A stretch of 64,000 nt of DNA from the NCBI GenBank assembly GCA_000158135.1, contig DS999531.1, positions 3,036,038-3,100,037 on the forward strand, in the 5' to 3' direction. The notes below the pieces were generated by a model. The model searched no databases. It saw only the letters and a list, made by a program, of their open reading frames with translations, and was not told the origin of the DNA. Origin of the DNA: Rhodobacteraceae bacterium KLH11. Lineage in GTDB: Bacteria > Pseudomonadota > Alphaproteobacteria > Rhodobacterales > Rhodobacteraceae. Numbering within the stretch: the first letter of the stretch is position 1; every line of letters starts with the position of its first letter. The position numbers were made by a program, and so were the translations under genes. Shown here in pieces: positions 36,683-45,358 of this stretch.

Positions 36683-37266
36683 GTCAGACCCGCGATTTCT
36701 GGTCTCGCCGAAAGGCCGCCGTTCAGGCCGAAGCCGAAGCCGAGATTGTTGCCGCGCAAGAGCAGGCCATTGCCGCTCAGCATGCTGAGCTGGAAGAAAA
36801 GACCGATGCCGAGATTCTGGCCGAATTCAATCTGCCGGACCCGGATCAGTTGCAGGCGGGTGATGATGTCTCGGGCTTTATGGCCAAAGCTGTTCCCGAC
36901 CGCCTGCGCCGCCGGGCATTGCGGCGTCTGTGGCGGTTGAACCCTGTACTGGCGAATGTGGATGGGCTGGTCGATTATGGCGAAGACTATACCGATGCGG
37001 CGTGCGTGATCGAAAACCTGCAAACGGCCTATCAGGTCGGCAAAGGCATGCTGGCCCATGTCGAGGCGCTGGCCGCTGAGGCCGAGCGCAAAGACGCCGA
37101 AGATACCGAAGACACAATCAAGATCGAAGCCGATGAACCATCAGTGGAACCGGAGGTGATTGATGCTCCGGCCCCGGAACCGGTTCTGATGGCCGAGATC
37201 GAAGACCCGGAAGAGGCAGAGCGCACCCCTGCCCCACGCCGCATGACATTTGAATTCGAAGGATGA
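36679..37266 (+). CDS. DUF3306 protein, FDH accessory
   Basis: A 195-residue hydrophilic protein with a TTG start overlapping the DUF3305 stop; GGAGG is 8 bases upstream. It opens with FWSRRKAAVQAEAEAEIV, has a central RLRRRALRRLWRLNPVLANVDGLVDYGEDYTD segment, and a long Glu/Asp/Pro-rich tail likely to be disordered. Always paired with DUF3305 in FDH loci. Role unknown. Confidence 0.87.
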   Translation: MSQTRDFWSRRKAAVQAEAEAEIVAAQEQAIAAQHAELEEKTDAEILAEFNLPDPDQLQAGDDVSGFMAKAVPDRLRRRALRRLWRLNPVLANVDGLVDYGEDYTDAACVIENLQTAYQVGKGMLAHVEALAAEAERKDAEDTEDTIKIEADEPSVEPEVIDAPAPEPVLMAEIEDPEEAERTPAPRRMTFEFEG

Positions 37267-37270
37267 TTTT

Positions 37271-37882
37271 ATGACCGCAAGCAATGCGCAAAACATGGAT
37301 GTCTCGGCCGAGGATCGCCTGCGCGCGGATTTCTACAACTTCCTCGGGTTGCTTCTGGCAGCACCGCCCGATCAGATGTTGCTGGATCAGGTGGCCGGGC
37401 TGGCCGGTGACGAAACGGATCTGGGTCAGGCCATTCAGGCCATGGCGCGGGTGGCCAAGGTCACCAAACCCGCCGCTGCTGAACGTGAGTTCAACGCCCT
37501 GTTCATCGGTCTGGGCCGTGGTGAATTGCTGCCCTATGCCAGCTTCTACCTCACGGGTTTCCTGAACGAGAAACCACTGGCGCAGCTGCGCAACGACATG
37601 ACAGCGCGCGGGATCACGCGCGCTGAGAACGTGTTTGAACCCGAAGACAATATCGCCTCATTGATGGAAATGATGGCGGGGATGATCGTGGGCCGGTTTG
37701 GCGCGCCTGCACCGCAGGAAGATCAGAAAGCGTTCTGGAACAAACATATCGGCCCCTGGGCCGCGCATTTTTATTCGGATTTGGAAGCAGCCGAGAACTC
37801 GGTTCTTTATGCCTCGGTCGGTACCGCCGGTCGGGTGTTCATGGAGATCGAGCGCGAAGCCTTCCGGATGACGGCGGTATAA
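37271..37882 (+). CDS. TorD/DmsD-family redox enzyme maturation chaperone
   Basis: A 203-residue all-helical chaperone that binds the twin-arginine signal of molybdo- or tungsto-enzymes during cofactor loading. The signature is clear in EFNALFIGLGRGELLPYASF followed by YLTGFLNEKPL. The start at 37271 (MTASNAQ) lies just after the DUF3306 stop; an upstream in-frame ATG at 37250 would overlap that gene. FdhA and FdhX, both with RR signals, are the expected clients. Confidence 0.9.
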   Translation: MTASNAQNMDVSAEDRLRADFYNFLGLLLAAPPDQMLLDQVAGLAGDETDLGQAIQAMARVAKVTKPAAAEREFNALFIGLGRGELLPYASFYLTGFLNEKPLAQLRNDMTARGITRAENVFEPEDNIASLMEMMAGMIVGRFGAPAPQEDQKAFWNKHIGPWAAHFYSDLEAAENSVLYASVGTAGRVFMEIEREAFRMTAV

Positions 37883-37940
37883 CCCGCCACTCGCCGGCGC
37901 CCGCAAAGGCGCCAGATCGCAAATGGGAGAGGAGAGCCCC

Positions 37941-38132
37941 ATGAGCAAGACCAAGGAAGAAGGCGCAAGCCGCCGCGACTTCCTGAAACTGGCCGGAACC
38001 GCAGCGCCTGCTGCTGTCGCCGCCGCCAGCCTGACCGGACAGGCCGAGGCAGCCGAGCTGCTGCCCACGGACGAGACCCGCATGCAGGACACCGCGCATA
38101 CCCGCGCCTACCTCGAAAGCACCCGGTTCTAA
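37941..38132 (+). CDS. fdhX: FDH-region twin-arginine target protein FdhX
   Basis: A 63-residue protein that is mostly a Tat signal (ASRRDFLKLAGTAAPAAVAA), leaving a mature part of only about 25 residues (AELLPTDETRMQDTAHTRAY). ATG 37941 is preceded by GGGAGAGGAGAG. This tiny protein precedes fdhA in many FDH operons and is thought to piggyback or assist export. It has no cofactor motif. Confidence 0.9.
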   Translation: MSKTKEEGASRRDFLKLAGTAAPAAVAAASLTGQAEAAELLPTDETRMQDTAHTRAYLESTRF

Positions 38133-38238
38133 CGACCGGACGTTTTCACACCCGACTGACGGTTGCGATTGGCCCTGACGTCGGTTTCGCAATTACCAAG
38201 CCAGCCATGGATGCCATGGCGTGCAAGGGAGGAAAGTA

Positions 38239-41133
38239 ATGCTTAGGAAAAAGACCAACGGGGTAGCGAGACGCCCCCAGCGGACTAGTATCCTGTCCCA
38301 GGTCGGCGAGAAAACCGTCGATCGCCGCGCGTTTCTGCGTGGCTCGGGCCTGACGATCGGCGGCCTTGCCGCGATCAGCGCCACGGGTGGAACCGTGACG
38401 CCAGCCAGCGCCCAGACAGCGGCAAACGCCGCCGTTGAAAACATCAAATCCATATGCACTCACTGTTCGGTCGGCTGTACGGTCGTCGCCGAAGTGCAAA
38501 ACGGTGTCTGGGTCGGGCAGGAACCCGGCTGGGACAGCCCGTTCAACCTGGGTGCGCACTGCGCCAAGGGGGCCTCGGTCCGTGAACATGCTCATGGTGA
38601 GCGCCGCCTGAAATATCCGATGAAAAAGGAAGGCGGCGAGTGGAAGCGCATCAGCTGGGAACAGGCGATCGACGAGATCGGCGACGGCATGATGAACATC
38701 CGCCAGGAGTCTGGCCCGGACAGCGTGTATTGGCTGGGTTCGGCCAAGCATAACAACGAACAGGCCTATCTGTTCCGCAAATTCGCCGCCTACTGGGGCA
38801 CGAATAACGTGGACCATCAGGCCCGTATCTGCCACTCGACCACTGTTGCAGGCGTTGCGAATACATGGGGCTACGGTGCCATGACCAATTCGTATAACGA
38901 CATGCACAACAGTAAGGCGATCTTCATCATCGGCGGCAACCCGGCCGAGGCGCACCCCGTCTCGCTGCTGCATATTCTGCGCGCGAAAGAGCAGAACAAT
39001 GCGCCGCTGATCGTATGTGACCCGCGCTTTACGCGTACTGCGGCGCATGCGGATGAATATGTCCGTTTCCGTCCCGGTACGGACGTGGCGCTGGTCTGGG
39101 GTATCCTGTGGCATATCTTCGAGAACGGCTGGGAAGACAAAGAGTTCATCCGCACCCGTGTCTGGGGTATGGACCAGATCCGCGAAGAGGTTGCCAAGTG
39201 GAACCCTGAAGAGGTTGAGCGCGTCACCGGCACGCCCGGCTCGCAGCTGCGCCGCGTCGCCCGGACCATGGTGAACAACCGCCCCGGCACCGTCGTATGG
39301 TGTATGGGTGGTACGCAACACACCAACGGCAACAACAACACCCGCGCTTACTGCGTGCTCCAGCTTGCGCTGGGCAACATGGGCACCTCGGGTGGTGGCA
39401 CCAACATCTTCCGCGGCCACGATAACGTGCAGGGCGCGACAGACCTTGGTGTTCTGTCCCACACCTTGCCCGGCTATTACGGCCTGTCGAAAGGTGCCTG
39501 GGGTCACTGGAGCCGCGTCTGGGGTGAAGATCCCGAATGGCTGGCAAGCCAGTTCGCCACGATCAAGGACAAGGAAGGCAAGGACAAGCCGCTTCAGAAC
39601 GAACGCGGCATCCCGGTTTCCCGCTGGATCGACGGTGTTCTGGAAGACCCGGCCAACATGGATCAGGACAACAATGTCCGTGCCATGGTTCTGTGGGGCC
39701 ACGCGCCCAACTCGCAGACCCGGATGACGGAAATGAAGACGGCGATGGAGAAGCTGGACATGCTGGTCGTGATCGACCCGTATCCCACCGTCTCGGCCGT
39801 GCTGCATGACCGCACCGATGGCACCTACCTGTTGCCAGCCTGTACGCAGTTCGAAACCCGTGGCTCGGTTACGGCCTCGAACCGCTCGTTGCAGTGGCGG
39901 GACCGCATTGTCGAACCGCTGTTCGAAAGCCTGCCGGACGAGGTCATCATGGCCAAGTTCGCCAACAAGTTTGGCTGGGCAGATCGTCTCTTCCGCAATA
40001 TCGAGATGGAAGATGCCGAGACCCCGAATGTTGAAAGCATCACGCGTGAATTCAACTCGGGCCTCTGGACCATCGGCTATACCGGTCAGTCGCCGGAACG
40101 TCTGAAAAGCCATATGGCCAACCAGCATACGTTCGACAGAACCACGCTGCAGGCTGTGGGTGGCCCGAATGACGGCGAGTATTACGGTCTGCCATGGCCC
40201 TGCTGGGGCACGGCTGAGATGGGTCATACGGGGACACCAAACCTCTATGACATGTCCAAACCGGTGGCCGAAGGCGGCCTGACCTTCCGCGCCCGTTTCG
40301 GCGTGGAACGCGATGGCGACAACCTGCTGGCCGAAGGGGTCTATAGCGTTGGGTCGGAAATTCAGGATGGATACCCTGAATTCACGATGCAGATGCTGAT
40401 GGATCTTGGCTGGGATGGTGATCTGACGGCTGAGGAACGCGCGGCGATTGATGCTGTTGCGGGTCCTGAAACCAACTGGAAAACCGACCTTTCCGGCGGC
40501 ATCCAGCGGGTTGCGATCAAGCATGGCTGTGCGCCCTTCGGGAACGCAAAGGCACGCGCGGTCGTCTGGACCTTCCCGGATCCGATCCCGCTGCACCGCG
40601 AGCCGCTCTATACGAACCGGCGCGATCTGGTGGAGGACTATCCAACCTACGAAGACCGTCAGGCCTATCGTCTGCCCACCCTTTACGCTTCGATCCAGAA
40701 GAACGACTTTTCAAAGGATTACCCGATAATCCTCACGTCAGGTCGTCTGGTCGAATATGAAGGCGGCGGCGAGGAAACCCGGTCGAACCCGTGGCTGGCT
40801 GAACTGCAGCAAGACATGTTCGTCGAGATCAACCCCCGCGATGCCAACAACCTTGGTATTCGTGACGGGCAACAGGTCTGGGTTGAAGGTCCCGAAGGCG
40901 GCAAGGTCAAGGTCATGGCAATGCTGACCAACAGGGTCGGTGCCGGTGTGGCCTTCATGCCATTCCACTTTGGCGGCCATTATCAGGGCGAAGACCTCAG
41001 GGCGAAATACCCGACAGGTGCCGATCCCTATGTGCTGGGCGAAAGCTCCAACACGGCTCAGACCTATGGCTACGATTCAGTGACCCAGATGCAAGAGAGT
41101 AAATGTACTCTCTGCAAGATCTGGGCAGCGTAA
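38239..41133 (+). CDS. fdhA: formate dehydrogenase catalytic subunit alpha (Mo/W-bisMGD)
   Basis: A 964-residue periplasmic enzyme oxidising formate to CO2. It has a Tat motif DRRAFLRGSG (28-37) and an N-terminal [4Fe-4S] site of Cys73, 76, 80 and 108. The metal ligand is Cys199 followed by His200 (ARICHSTTVAGV), so it is a cysteine rather than a selenocysteine enzyme. The C-terminal molybdopterin dinucleotide-binding domain contains LTSGRLVEYEGGGEETRSNPW. The last residues include CTLC, an unusual CxxC pair. The adjacent tungstate importer suggests tungsten use. ATG 38239 follows AGGGAGGAAAG. Confidence 0.95.
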   Translation: MLRKKTNGVARRPQRTSILSQVGEKTVDRRAFLRGSGLTIGGLAAISATGGTVTPASAQTAANAAVENIKSICTHCSVGCTVVAEVQNGVWVGQEPGWDSPFNLGAHCAKGASVREHAHGERRLKYPMKKEGGEWKRISWEQAIDEIGDGMMNIRQESGPDSVYWLGSAKHNNEQAYLFRKFAAYWGTNNVDHQARICHSTTVAGVANTWGYGAMTNSYNDMHNSKAIFIIGGNPAEAHPVSLLHILRAKEQNNAPLIVCDPRFTRTAAHADEYVRFRPGTDVALVWGILWHIFENGWEDKEFIRTRVWGMDQIREEVAKWNPEEVERVTGTPGSQLRRVARTMVNNRPGTVVWCMGGTQHTNGNNNTRAYCVLQLALGNMGTSGGGTNIFRGHDNVQGATDLGVLSHTLPGYYGLSKGAWGHWSRVWGEDPEWLASQFATIKDKEGKDKPLQNERGIPVSRWIDGVLEDPANMDQDNNVRAMVLWGHAPNSQTRMTEMKTAMEKLDMLVVIDPYPTVSAVLHDRTDGTYLLPACTQFETRGSVTASNRSLQWRDRIVEPLFESLPDEVIMAKFANKFGWADRLFRNIEMEDAETPNVESITREFNSGLWTIGYTGQSPERLKSHMANQHTFDRTTLQAVGGPNDGEYYGLPWPCWGTAEMGHTGTPNLYDMSKPVAEGGLTFRARFGVERDGDNLLAEGVYSVGSEIQDGYPEFTMQMLMDLGWDGDLTAEERAAIDAVAGPETNWKTDLSGGIQRVAIKHGCAPFGNAKARAVVWTFPDPIPLHREPLYTNRRDLVEDYPTYEDRQAYRLPTLYASIQKNDFSKDYPIILTSGRLVEYEGGGEETRSNPWLAELQQDMFVEINPRDANNLGIRDGQQVWVEGPEGGKVKVMAMLTNRVGAGVAFMPFHFGGHYQGEDLRAKYPTGADPYVLGESSNTAQTYGYDSVTQMQESKCTLCKIWAA

Positions 41134-41145
41134 GGAGGACGATTA

Positions 41146-41739
41146 ATGGCTAGAGCAAAGTTTCTCTGCGACGCTGAACGCTGCATCGAGTGCAACGCCT
41201 GTGTCACCGCGTGTAAGAACGAACACGAGGTGCCCTGGGGCATCAACCGCCGCAGGGTGGTGACGATCAATGACGGCAACCCGGGCGAACGCTCGATCTC
41301 GGTGGCCTGTATGCATTGCTCGGATGCGCCTTGCATGGCGGTGTGCCCGGTCGACTGCTTCTATCAGAACGAAGAAGGGGTCGTCCTGCACTCCAAGGAC
41401 CTGTGCATTGGCTGCGGCTATTGCTTCTACGCGTGCCCCTTCGGTGCGCCGCAATATCCGCAGGCGGGCAACTTCGGATCGCGTGGCAAGATGGACAAAT
41501 GTACCTTCTGCGCCGGTGGCCCCGAAGAAACGCACTCGACCGCAGAGTTCGCCAAATACGGTCGCAACCGGATCGCCGAGGGCAAGCTGCCCATCTGCGC
41601 CGAGATGTGTTCCACCAAAGCCCTGCTTGCCGGTGACGGCGATGTGGTGTCGGCTGTTTACCGCGAACGCGTCGTGGCGCGCGGTTTCGGATCGGGCGCC
41701 TGGGGTTGGGGCACAGCCTACGACCAGAAAGACGGCTGA
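41146..41739 (+). CDS. fdhB: formate dehydrogenase iron-sulfur subunit beta
   Basis: A 197-residue protein with four ferredoxin-type cysteine sets: [38 protein letters not shown], and CTFC paired with CAEMCSTK. It wires FdhA to the membrane cytochrome b. It lacks the C-terminal membrane helix of E. coli FdnH, so it is held by its partners, and it has no signal of its own, consistent with Tat piggyback export. It is 12 bases after fdhA. Two strong hairpins separate it from fdhC. Confidence 0.94.
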   Translation: MARAKFLCDAERCIECNACVTACKNEHEVPWGINRRRVVTINDGNPGERSISVACMHCSDAPCMAVCPVDCFYQNEEGVVLHSKDLCIGCGYCFYACPFGAPQYPQAGNFGSRGKMDKCTFCAGGPEETHSTAEFAKYGRNRIAEGKLPICAEMCSTKALLAGDGDVVSAVYRERVVARGFGSGAWGWGTAYDQKDG

Positions 41740-41753
41740 CCCGTCAACACTCT

Positions 41754-41782
41754 GCACCGGCGCAATAAATTTGCGCCGGTGC
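41754..41782 (+). terminator. strong hairpin between fdhB and fdhC
   Basis: A perfect 12-bp stem GCACCGGCGCAA (41754-41765) / TTGCGCCGGTGC (41771-41782) with a 5-base TAAAT loop. There is no T-tract directly after it. Inside the operon it is likelier to set subunit ratio or stabilise the fdhAB mRNA than to stop all transcription. Confidence 0.6.
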
Positions 41783-41788
41783 TACCTA

Positions 41789-41809
41789 AGATTTTTCGAC
41801 GAAAAATCT
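41789..41809. repeat. AGATTTTTCG palindrome, copy 1
   Basis: 10-base arms AGATTTTTCG and CGAAAAATCT around a single A. The identical element recurs at 55752-55772. Here it follows the fdhB hairpin and precedes fdhC. Confidence 0.75.
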
Positions 41810-41862
41810 CTGCCACACCCGGGAACCGGGGTGGTCCTTCAATAACTGTCTTAGAGGCTGAC

Positions 41863-43044
41863 ATGCCATTTCTGCGACTTCTCATCTGCCTGTTCGTGCT
41901 GACCGTTCCCGCACTCGCACAAGAAGCACCCGACCGCTCGACCACTGGCGGTGCAACCACACTTGAGGACATCCTCGCCCGTCAAAATGGCGACAAGATC
42001 GACAACAGCTATCGGTCGGACAATACCGGCCAAGGCAATGCGGAAGGCTTGCTGGGGCAGCTGGGCACACGCGGCGTTGCCTCTGACAGTGATGTGTATC
42101 GCGCGCTGCGCTACGGATCGGCGGATGTGACCGTGTCATCCGATGGCCCGGCCGCAGGTGTCCTGATACAGGATGGCGGCATGTGGTGGCTGAATTTTCG
42201 CACCGGCCCGCTGCGTGAATACGGCACTTACATCATTGCCGGAATGCTGGCTGCCATCGGGTTGTTTTTCCTGATCCGCGGACGCATCCGCATTGATGGC
42301 GAAAAAACCGGACGTACTGTCACCCGTTTCAACGGTTTTGAACGGTTTGGTCATTGGCTTTTTGCCGGATCCTTTCTCGTACTCGGGTTCACCGGCCTGC
42401 TGACCCTCTATGGGCGCGACTTCCTGATCCCGATCTTTGGCAAGGAAGGTTTTGCGACCATCGCGCAGGGCTGCAAATGGCTGCACAACAATCTGGCCTG
42501 GGCCTTCATGCTGGGCCTGATCATCATCACCGTGAACTGGATTGCCCATAACATCCCCAACCGCACCGATCTGAAATGGCTTGCTGCCGGGGGCGGATTG
42601 TTTACCAAGGACAGCCATCCACCTGCCAAGAAATTCAATGCCGGGCAAAAGATCATCTTCTGGTCCTGCATCCTGCTGGGGGCGTCCATCAGCCTGTCGG
42701 GCCTGTCGCTGCTGTTCCCGTTTGAGATGCCGCTTTTCGCCAAAACCTTCCAGATCGCCAATTCCACCGGCCTGCCGCAGATGATGGGCCTGAACTTGCC
42801 GGTGCAGATGTCGCCGCAGGAAGAGATGCAATATGCACAGGTCTGGCACGTGATGATCGCCTATATCTTCATCGCGATTATCGTCGCCCATATCTACCTC
42901 GGCTCTGTCGGGATGGAGGGCGCGTTTGACGCCATGAGCAGCGGTGAAGTCGAAGAGCAATGGGCGCGTGAACACCATTCCCTGTGGCTGGAAGAAGTGC
43001 AGGAAAAAGAGGCCGGGAAAGCTGTGGCCTCACCTGCGGAATAG
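41863..43044 (+). CDS. fdhC: formate dehydrogenase cytochrome b subunit gamma
   Basis: A 393-residue membrane subunit passing electrons from FdhB to the quinone pool. A signal peptide (1-20, ending PALAQ) and a periplasmic region of about 95 residues precede the FdnI-type cytochrome b fold. Helices begin at about 122, 163, 212 and 270, with candidate haem ligands His164, His208 and histidines in the C-terminal helices (HVMIAYIFIAIIVAHIYLG). The extended N-terminal periplasmic part is longer than in E. coli FdnI. Start ATG 41863 is preceded by GAGG. Confidence 0.92.
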   Translation: MPFLRLLICLFVLTVPALAQEAPDRSTTGGATTLEDILARQNGDKIDNSYRSDNTGQGNAEGLLGQLGTRGVASDSDVYRALRYGSADVTVSSDGPAAGVLIQDGGMWWLNFRTGPLREYGTYIIAGMLAAIGLFFLIRGRIRIDGEKTGRTVTRFNGFERFGHWLFAGSFLVLGFTGLLTLYGRDFLIPIFGKEGFATIAQGCKWLHNNLAWAFMLGLIIITVNWIAHNIPNRTDLKWLAAGGGLFTKDSHPPAKKFNAGQKIIFWSCILLGASISLSGLSLLFPFEMPLFAKTFQIANSTGLPQMMGLNLPVQMSPQEEMQYAQVWHVMIAYIFIAIIVAHIYLGSVGMEGAFDAMSSGEVEEQWAREHHSLWLEEVQEKEAGKAVASPAE

Positions 43045-44307
43045 ATGCTCAGACTGGTTCTGGCGCTTGCCCTGATCCCCCTGCCTGCATGGTCTGAGTT
43101 TTTTACGCTCAAGGGCCATGGCGGGCCGATCATGGGCATCGCCACCGCACCGGATGGCCGCATCGCCACCGCCAGCTTTGACAATTCGATTGGCATCTGG
43201 ACGGGTCAGACCCCCGAATGGTTTGAAGGGCATGAGGCCGCTGTCAACAGCGTGGCCTTCAATGGCACCGCGATCTATTCGGCCGGCGATGACTTTACCC
43301 TGCGCCGCTGGCCCGGTGGGGATGTCGTCGGCCAGCACAAAGGCAAGATTGTCGGATTGGCCGCCTCGAAAACCCATGTCGCCACAGCAAGCTGGGATGG
43401 CACAATCGGCTTGTGGCCGGTTGACGGGTCAGAGCCGGAATTTCTGGGGCCAACCGGCAGCGGGGTGAATGCGGTCGAGTTCTCGCCCGACGGATCACAG
43501 CTTTATTCCGCAGGCGTTGATGGCTCGATTCGCATCTGGGATGTCACCAGTGGTCAGGAAACCAACCGCCTTGTCGAACATGGTTTCGGCATCAACGAGA
43601 TGGTGCTGAACACACAGGACAACTGGCTTGCATATGGGGCCGTTGATGGCGTCACCCGTATCCGGGACCTCACGACCGGGCAGGAGCGCGATTTCACACT
43701 GGAGCGCCGCCCGATCCTTGCCCTTGCACTCAACCCCGATCGCAGCCTGCTGGCTGTCGGGGATGGCGAAGGCTACATCATGGTCATCGACACGGTGAAC
43801 TGGCGCATTGCGCAGGATTTCAGAGCCACGTTGCGGGGGCCGGTCTGGGCTCTGGCCTTTTCAGCGGACGGGCAGAACATCCATGCCGGGGGCATTGATG
43901 AAGCAATGTATAGCTGGCCCATTGCAAACCTGCGCGATCAGGAACAAATGGCCGCGGCCGAGCCCAGCTTTCTGAAAAAACCCGATCAGATGGGCAATGG
44001 CGAACGCCAGTTTGCCCGCAAATGCTCGATCTGTCACAGCCTCACACCCGATAGCCAACGGCGCGCGGGTCCGACCCTTCATGGCATCTTCGGACGCAAT
44101 GCCGGGGCGTTGCCCGATTACCTGTATTCCGACACGCTGCAGGATTCGGATATCATTTGGAATGAAGAGACAATAAATGCTCTTTTCGACGAGGGCCCGG
44201 ACCATTACATTCCGGGCTCAAAGATGCCGATGCAACGGATTACAGGGGCGCAGGATCGCAGCGATCTGATCGCCTTCCTGCGCCGTGCCACGGCACCGGA
44301 AAACTAA
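43045..44307 (+). CDS. WD40 beta-propeller fused to a c-type cytochrome
   Basis: A 420-residue exported protein with signal peptide 1-17 (ending LPAWS). Residues about 20-295 form a seven-bladed WD40-like propeller (for example GSIRIWDVTSGQETNRL). Residues 315-418 form a class I cytochrome c with CSICH at 327-331 and a probable axial Met in GSKMPM. It starts on the base after the fdhC stop, so it is part of the FDH operon. It could be a periplasmic electron acceptor docked to FDH. Bacterial WD40-cytochrome fusions are uncommon. Confidence 0.9.
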   Translation: MLRLVLALALIPLPAWSEFFTLKGHGGPIMGIATAPDGRIATASFDNSIGIWTGQTPEWFEGHEAAVNSVAFNGTAIYSAGDDFTLRRWPGGDVVGQHKGKIVGLAASKTHVATASWDGTIGLWPVDGSEPEFLGPTGSGVNAVEFSPDGSQLYSAGVDGSIRIWDVTSGQETNRLVEHGFGINEMVLNTQDNWLAYGAVDGVTRIRDLTTGQERDFTLERRPILALALNPDRSLLAVGDGEGYIMVIDTVNWRIAQDFRATLRGPVWALAFSADGQNIHAGGIDEAMYSWPIANLRDQEQMAAAEPSFLKKPDQMGNGERQFARKCSICHSLTPDSQRRAGPTLHGIFGRNAGALPDYLYSDTLQDSDIIWNEETINALFDEGPDHYIPGSKMPMQRITGAQDRSDLIAFLRRATAPEN

Positions 44308-44320
44308 ACCGGAGGAGCTT

Positions 44321-44446
44321 ATGAAAGCCTTTTTCGCCGCAATCGCCCTAATGGTTGCCATAACTGCAGCCGCACCTTCAGTGCTGGGCCAAATGGGTTT
44401 CAGCGCTGCGGATGCAAGCGCGGGGTCTTCGGTCCGCCTTGACTGA
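44321..44446 (+). CDS. 41-residue secreted or membrane peptide in the FDH operon
   Basis: ATG 44321 with GGAGGAG 4 bases upstream encodes a hydrophobic signal-like stretch (MKAFFAAIALMVAITAAAPS) and a short tail ending SSVRLD. Its stop is immediately followed by the ATG of the next regulator gene. Too short for domain calls. It could be cleaved to a peptide of about 18 residues or stay as a single-helix membrane protein. Confidence 0.7.
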   Translation: MKAFFAAIALMVAITAAAPSVLGQMGFSAADASAGSSVRLD

Positions 44447-45319
44447 ATGTCCCGGTACCTGACCACCCGTGAGTTGGCGGACCTTCTGCGCATTGGCGAG
44501 CGGAAAGCCTATGATCTGGCATCCTCGGGCGAAATCCCCTGCGTCCGTGCCATGGGCAAACTGTTATTCCCAAAGGCCGAGATCATCGCATGGCTCAACG
44601 CGTCGCGTTCGGGTCCGCAAGTGGCCGAACCGCCCCTGCCCCCGATTGTTGCCGGCAGCCATGATCCCCTGCTGGATTGGGCCCTGCGAGAAAGTGGATC
44701 GGGGCTGGCGACCTACTATGATGGCTCTTTCGACGGGTTGAATCGTCTGGCAGACCGCTCGGCACAGGCAGCGGCGTTGCATATCCACGAACCGGACGGA
44801 TTCAACAGCCAGACCCTGCGCGATCTGATGGGGAATGCACCGGTGATCCTGTATCAGATCGCACAGCGCCAGCGCGGGCTGTTACTTGCACCCAACATCT
44901 CCGACATTTCCGGCTTTGCTGATCTGAAAGACCGGCGTGTTATTCTCCGGCAGGACAGCGCCGCCAGCCAACGCCTTTTCGAAACCGAACTTAACCAACA
45001 TGGCCTGAGCCGGGATGATCTGAACACCCTACCCGTCTGTGCCCGCACCGAAGAAGAACTGGCGACTGCCTTGCGGGATGGCAAGGCCGAGGCCGGGTTC
45101 GGGCTCGGAGCGCTCGCCCGCCCAAACGGTCTGCGTTTCGTACCCACCCATTCCGAGCGGCTGGACCTTGCCGTTTGGCGCCGTGCCTTCTTTGACCCGC
45201 CGATGCAAACCCTGACACAGTTCCTGCACTCCAGTCGTTTCTCTGAACGGGCCACCGAGTTGGGAGGCTACGACCTCGCACATTTGGGTCAAATTCACTA
45301 CAACGGTGCCAGCGGCTGA
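44447..45319 (+). CDS. excisionase-type HTH regulator with a periplasmic-binding-like ligand domain
   Basis: A 290-residue cytoplasmic regulator. A MerR/excisionase-like DNA-binding domain (3-52, YLTTRELADLLRIGERKAYD) is followed by a PBP-like domain (72-275, HDPLLDWALRESGSGLATYY) of the type found next to molybdate/tungstate and molybdoenzyme genes. It lies between the FDH operon and convergent tupBCA, so a tungstate, molybdate or formate sensor controlling either is plausible. The ligand is inferred, not seen. Confidence 0.85.
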   Translation: MSRYLTTRELADLLRIGERKAYDLASSGEIPCVRAMGKLLFPKAEIIAWLNASRSGPQVAEPPLPPIVAGSHDPLLDWALRESGSGLATYYDGSFDGLNRLADRSAQAAALHIHEPDGFNSQTLRDLMGNAPVILYQIAQRQRGLLLAPNISDISGFADLKDRRVILRQDSAASQRLFETELNQHGLSRDDLNTLPVCARTEEELATALRDGKAEAGFGLGALARPNGLRFVPTHSERLDLAVWRRAFFDPPMQTLTQFLHSSRFSERATELGGYDLAHLGQIHYNGASG

Positions 45320-45320
45320 T

Positions 45321-45357
45321 CCTTCATCTTTTCCCAAATACTCTCGCCGAAGGCGAA
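45321..45357. repeat. degenerate relative of the modular repeat, with a small hairpin
   Basis: CTTCATCT...CCAAATACTC resembles the CTTCATCTGG...AAATATCCC module of the repeats near 17.8 and 53.4 kb. It is followed by TCGCC-GAA-GGCGA (45344-45356). It sits between convergent stops and could terminate either side weakly. Confidence 0.4.
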
Positions 45358-45358
45358 A

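Noticed and set aside
38146..40596. An 816-residue open frame antisense to fdhA
   Set aside because: It is the mirror of a strongly conserved coding sequence in GC-rich DNA, has low-complexity His/Arg/Gly-rich composition, no ribosome site and no recognisable domain.
44321..44446. Whether the 41-residue peptide is an N-terminal extension of the next gene
   Set aside because: It has its own TGA directly before the regulator ATG, and that regulator begins with a complete HTH domain.
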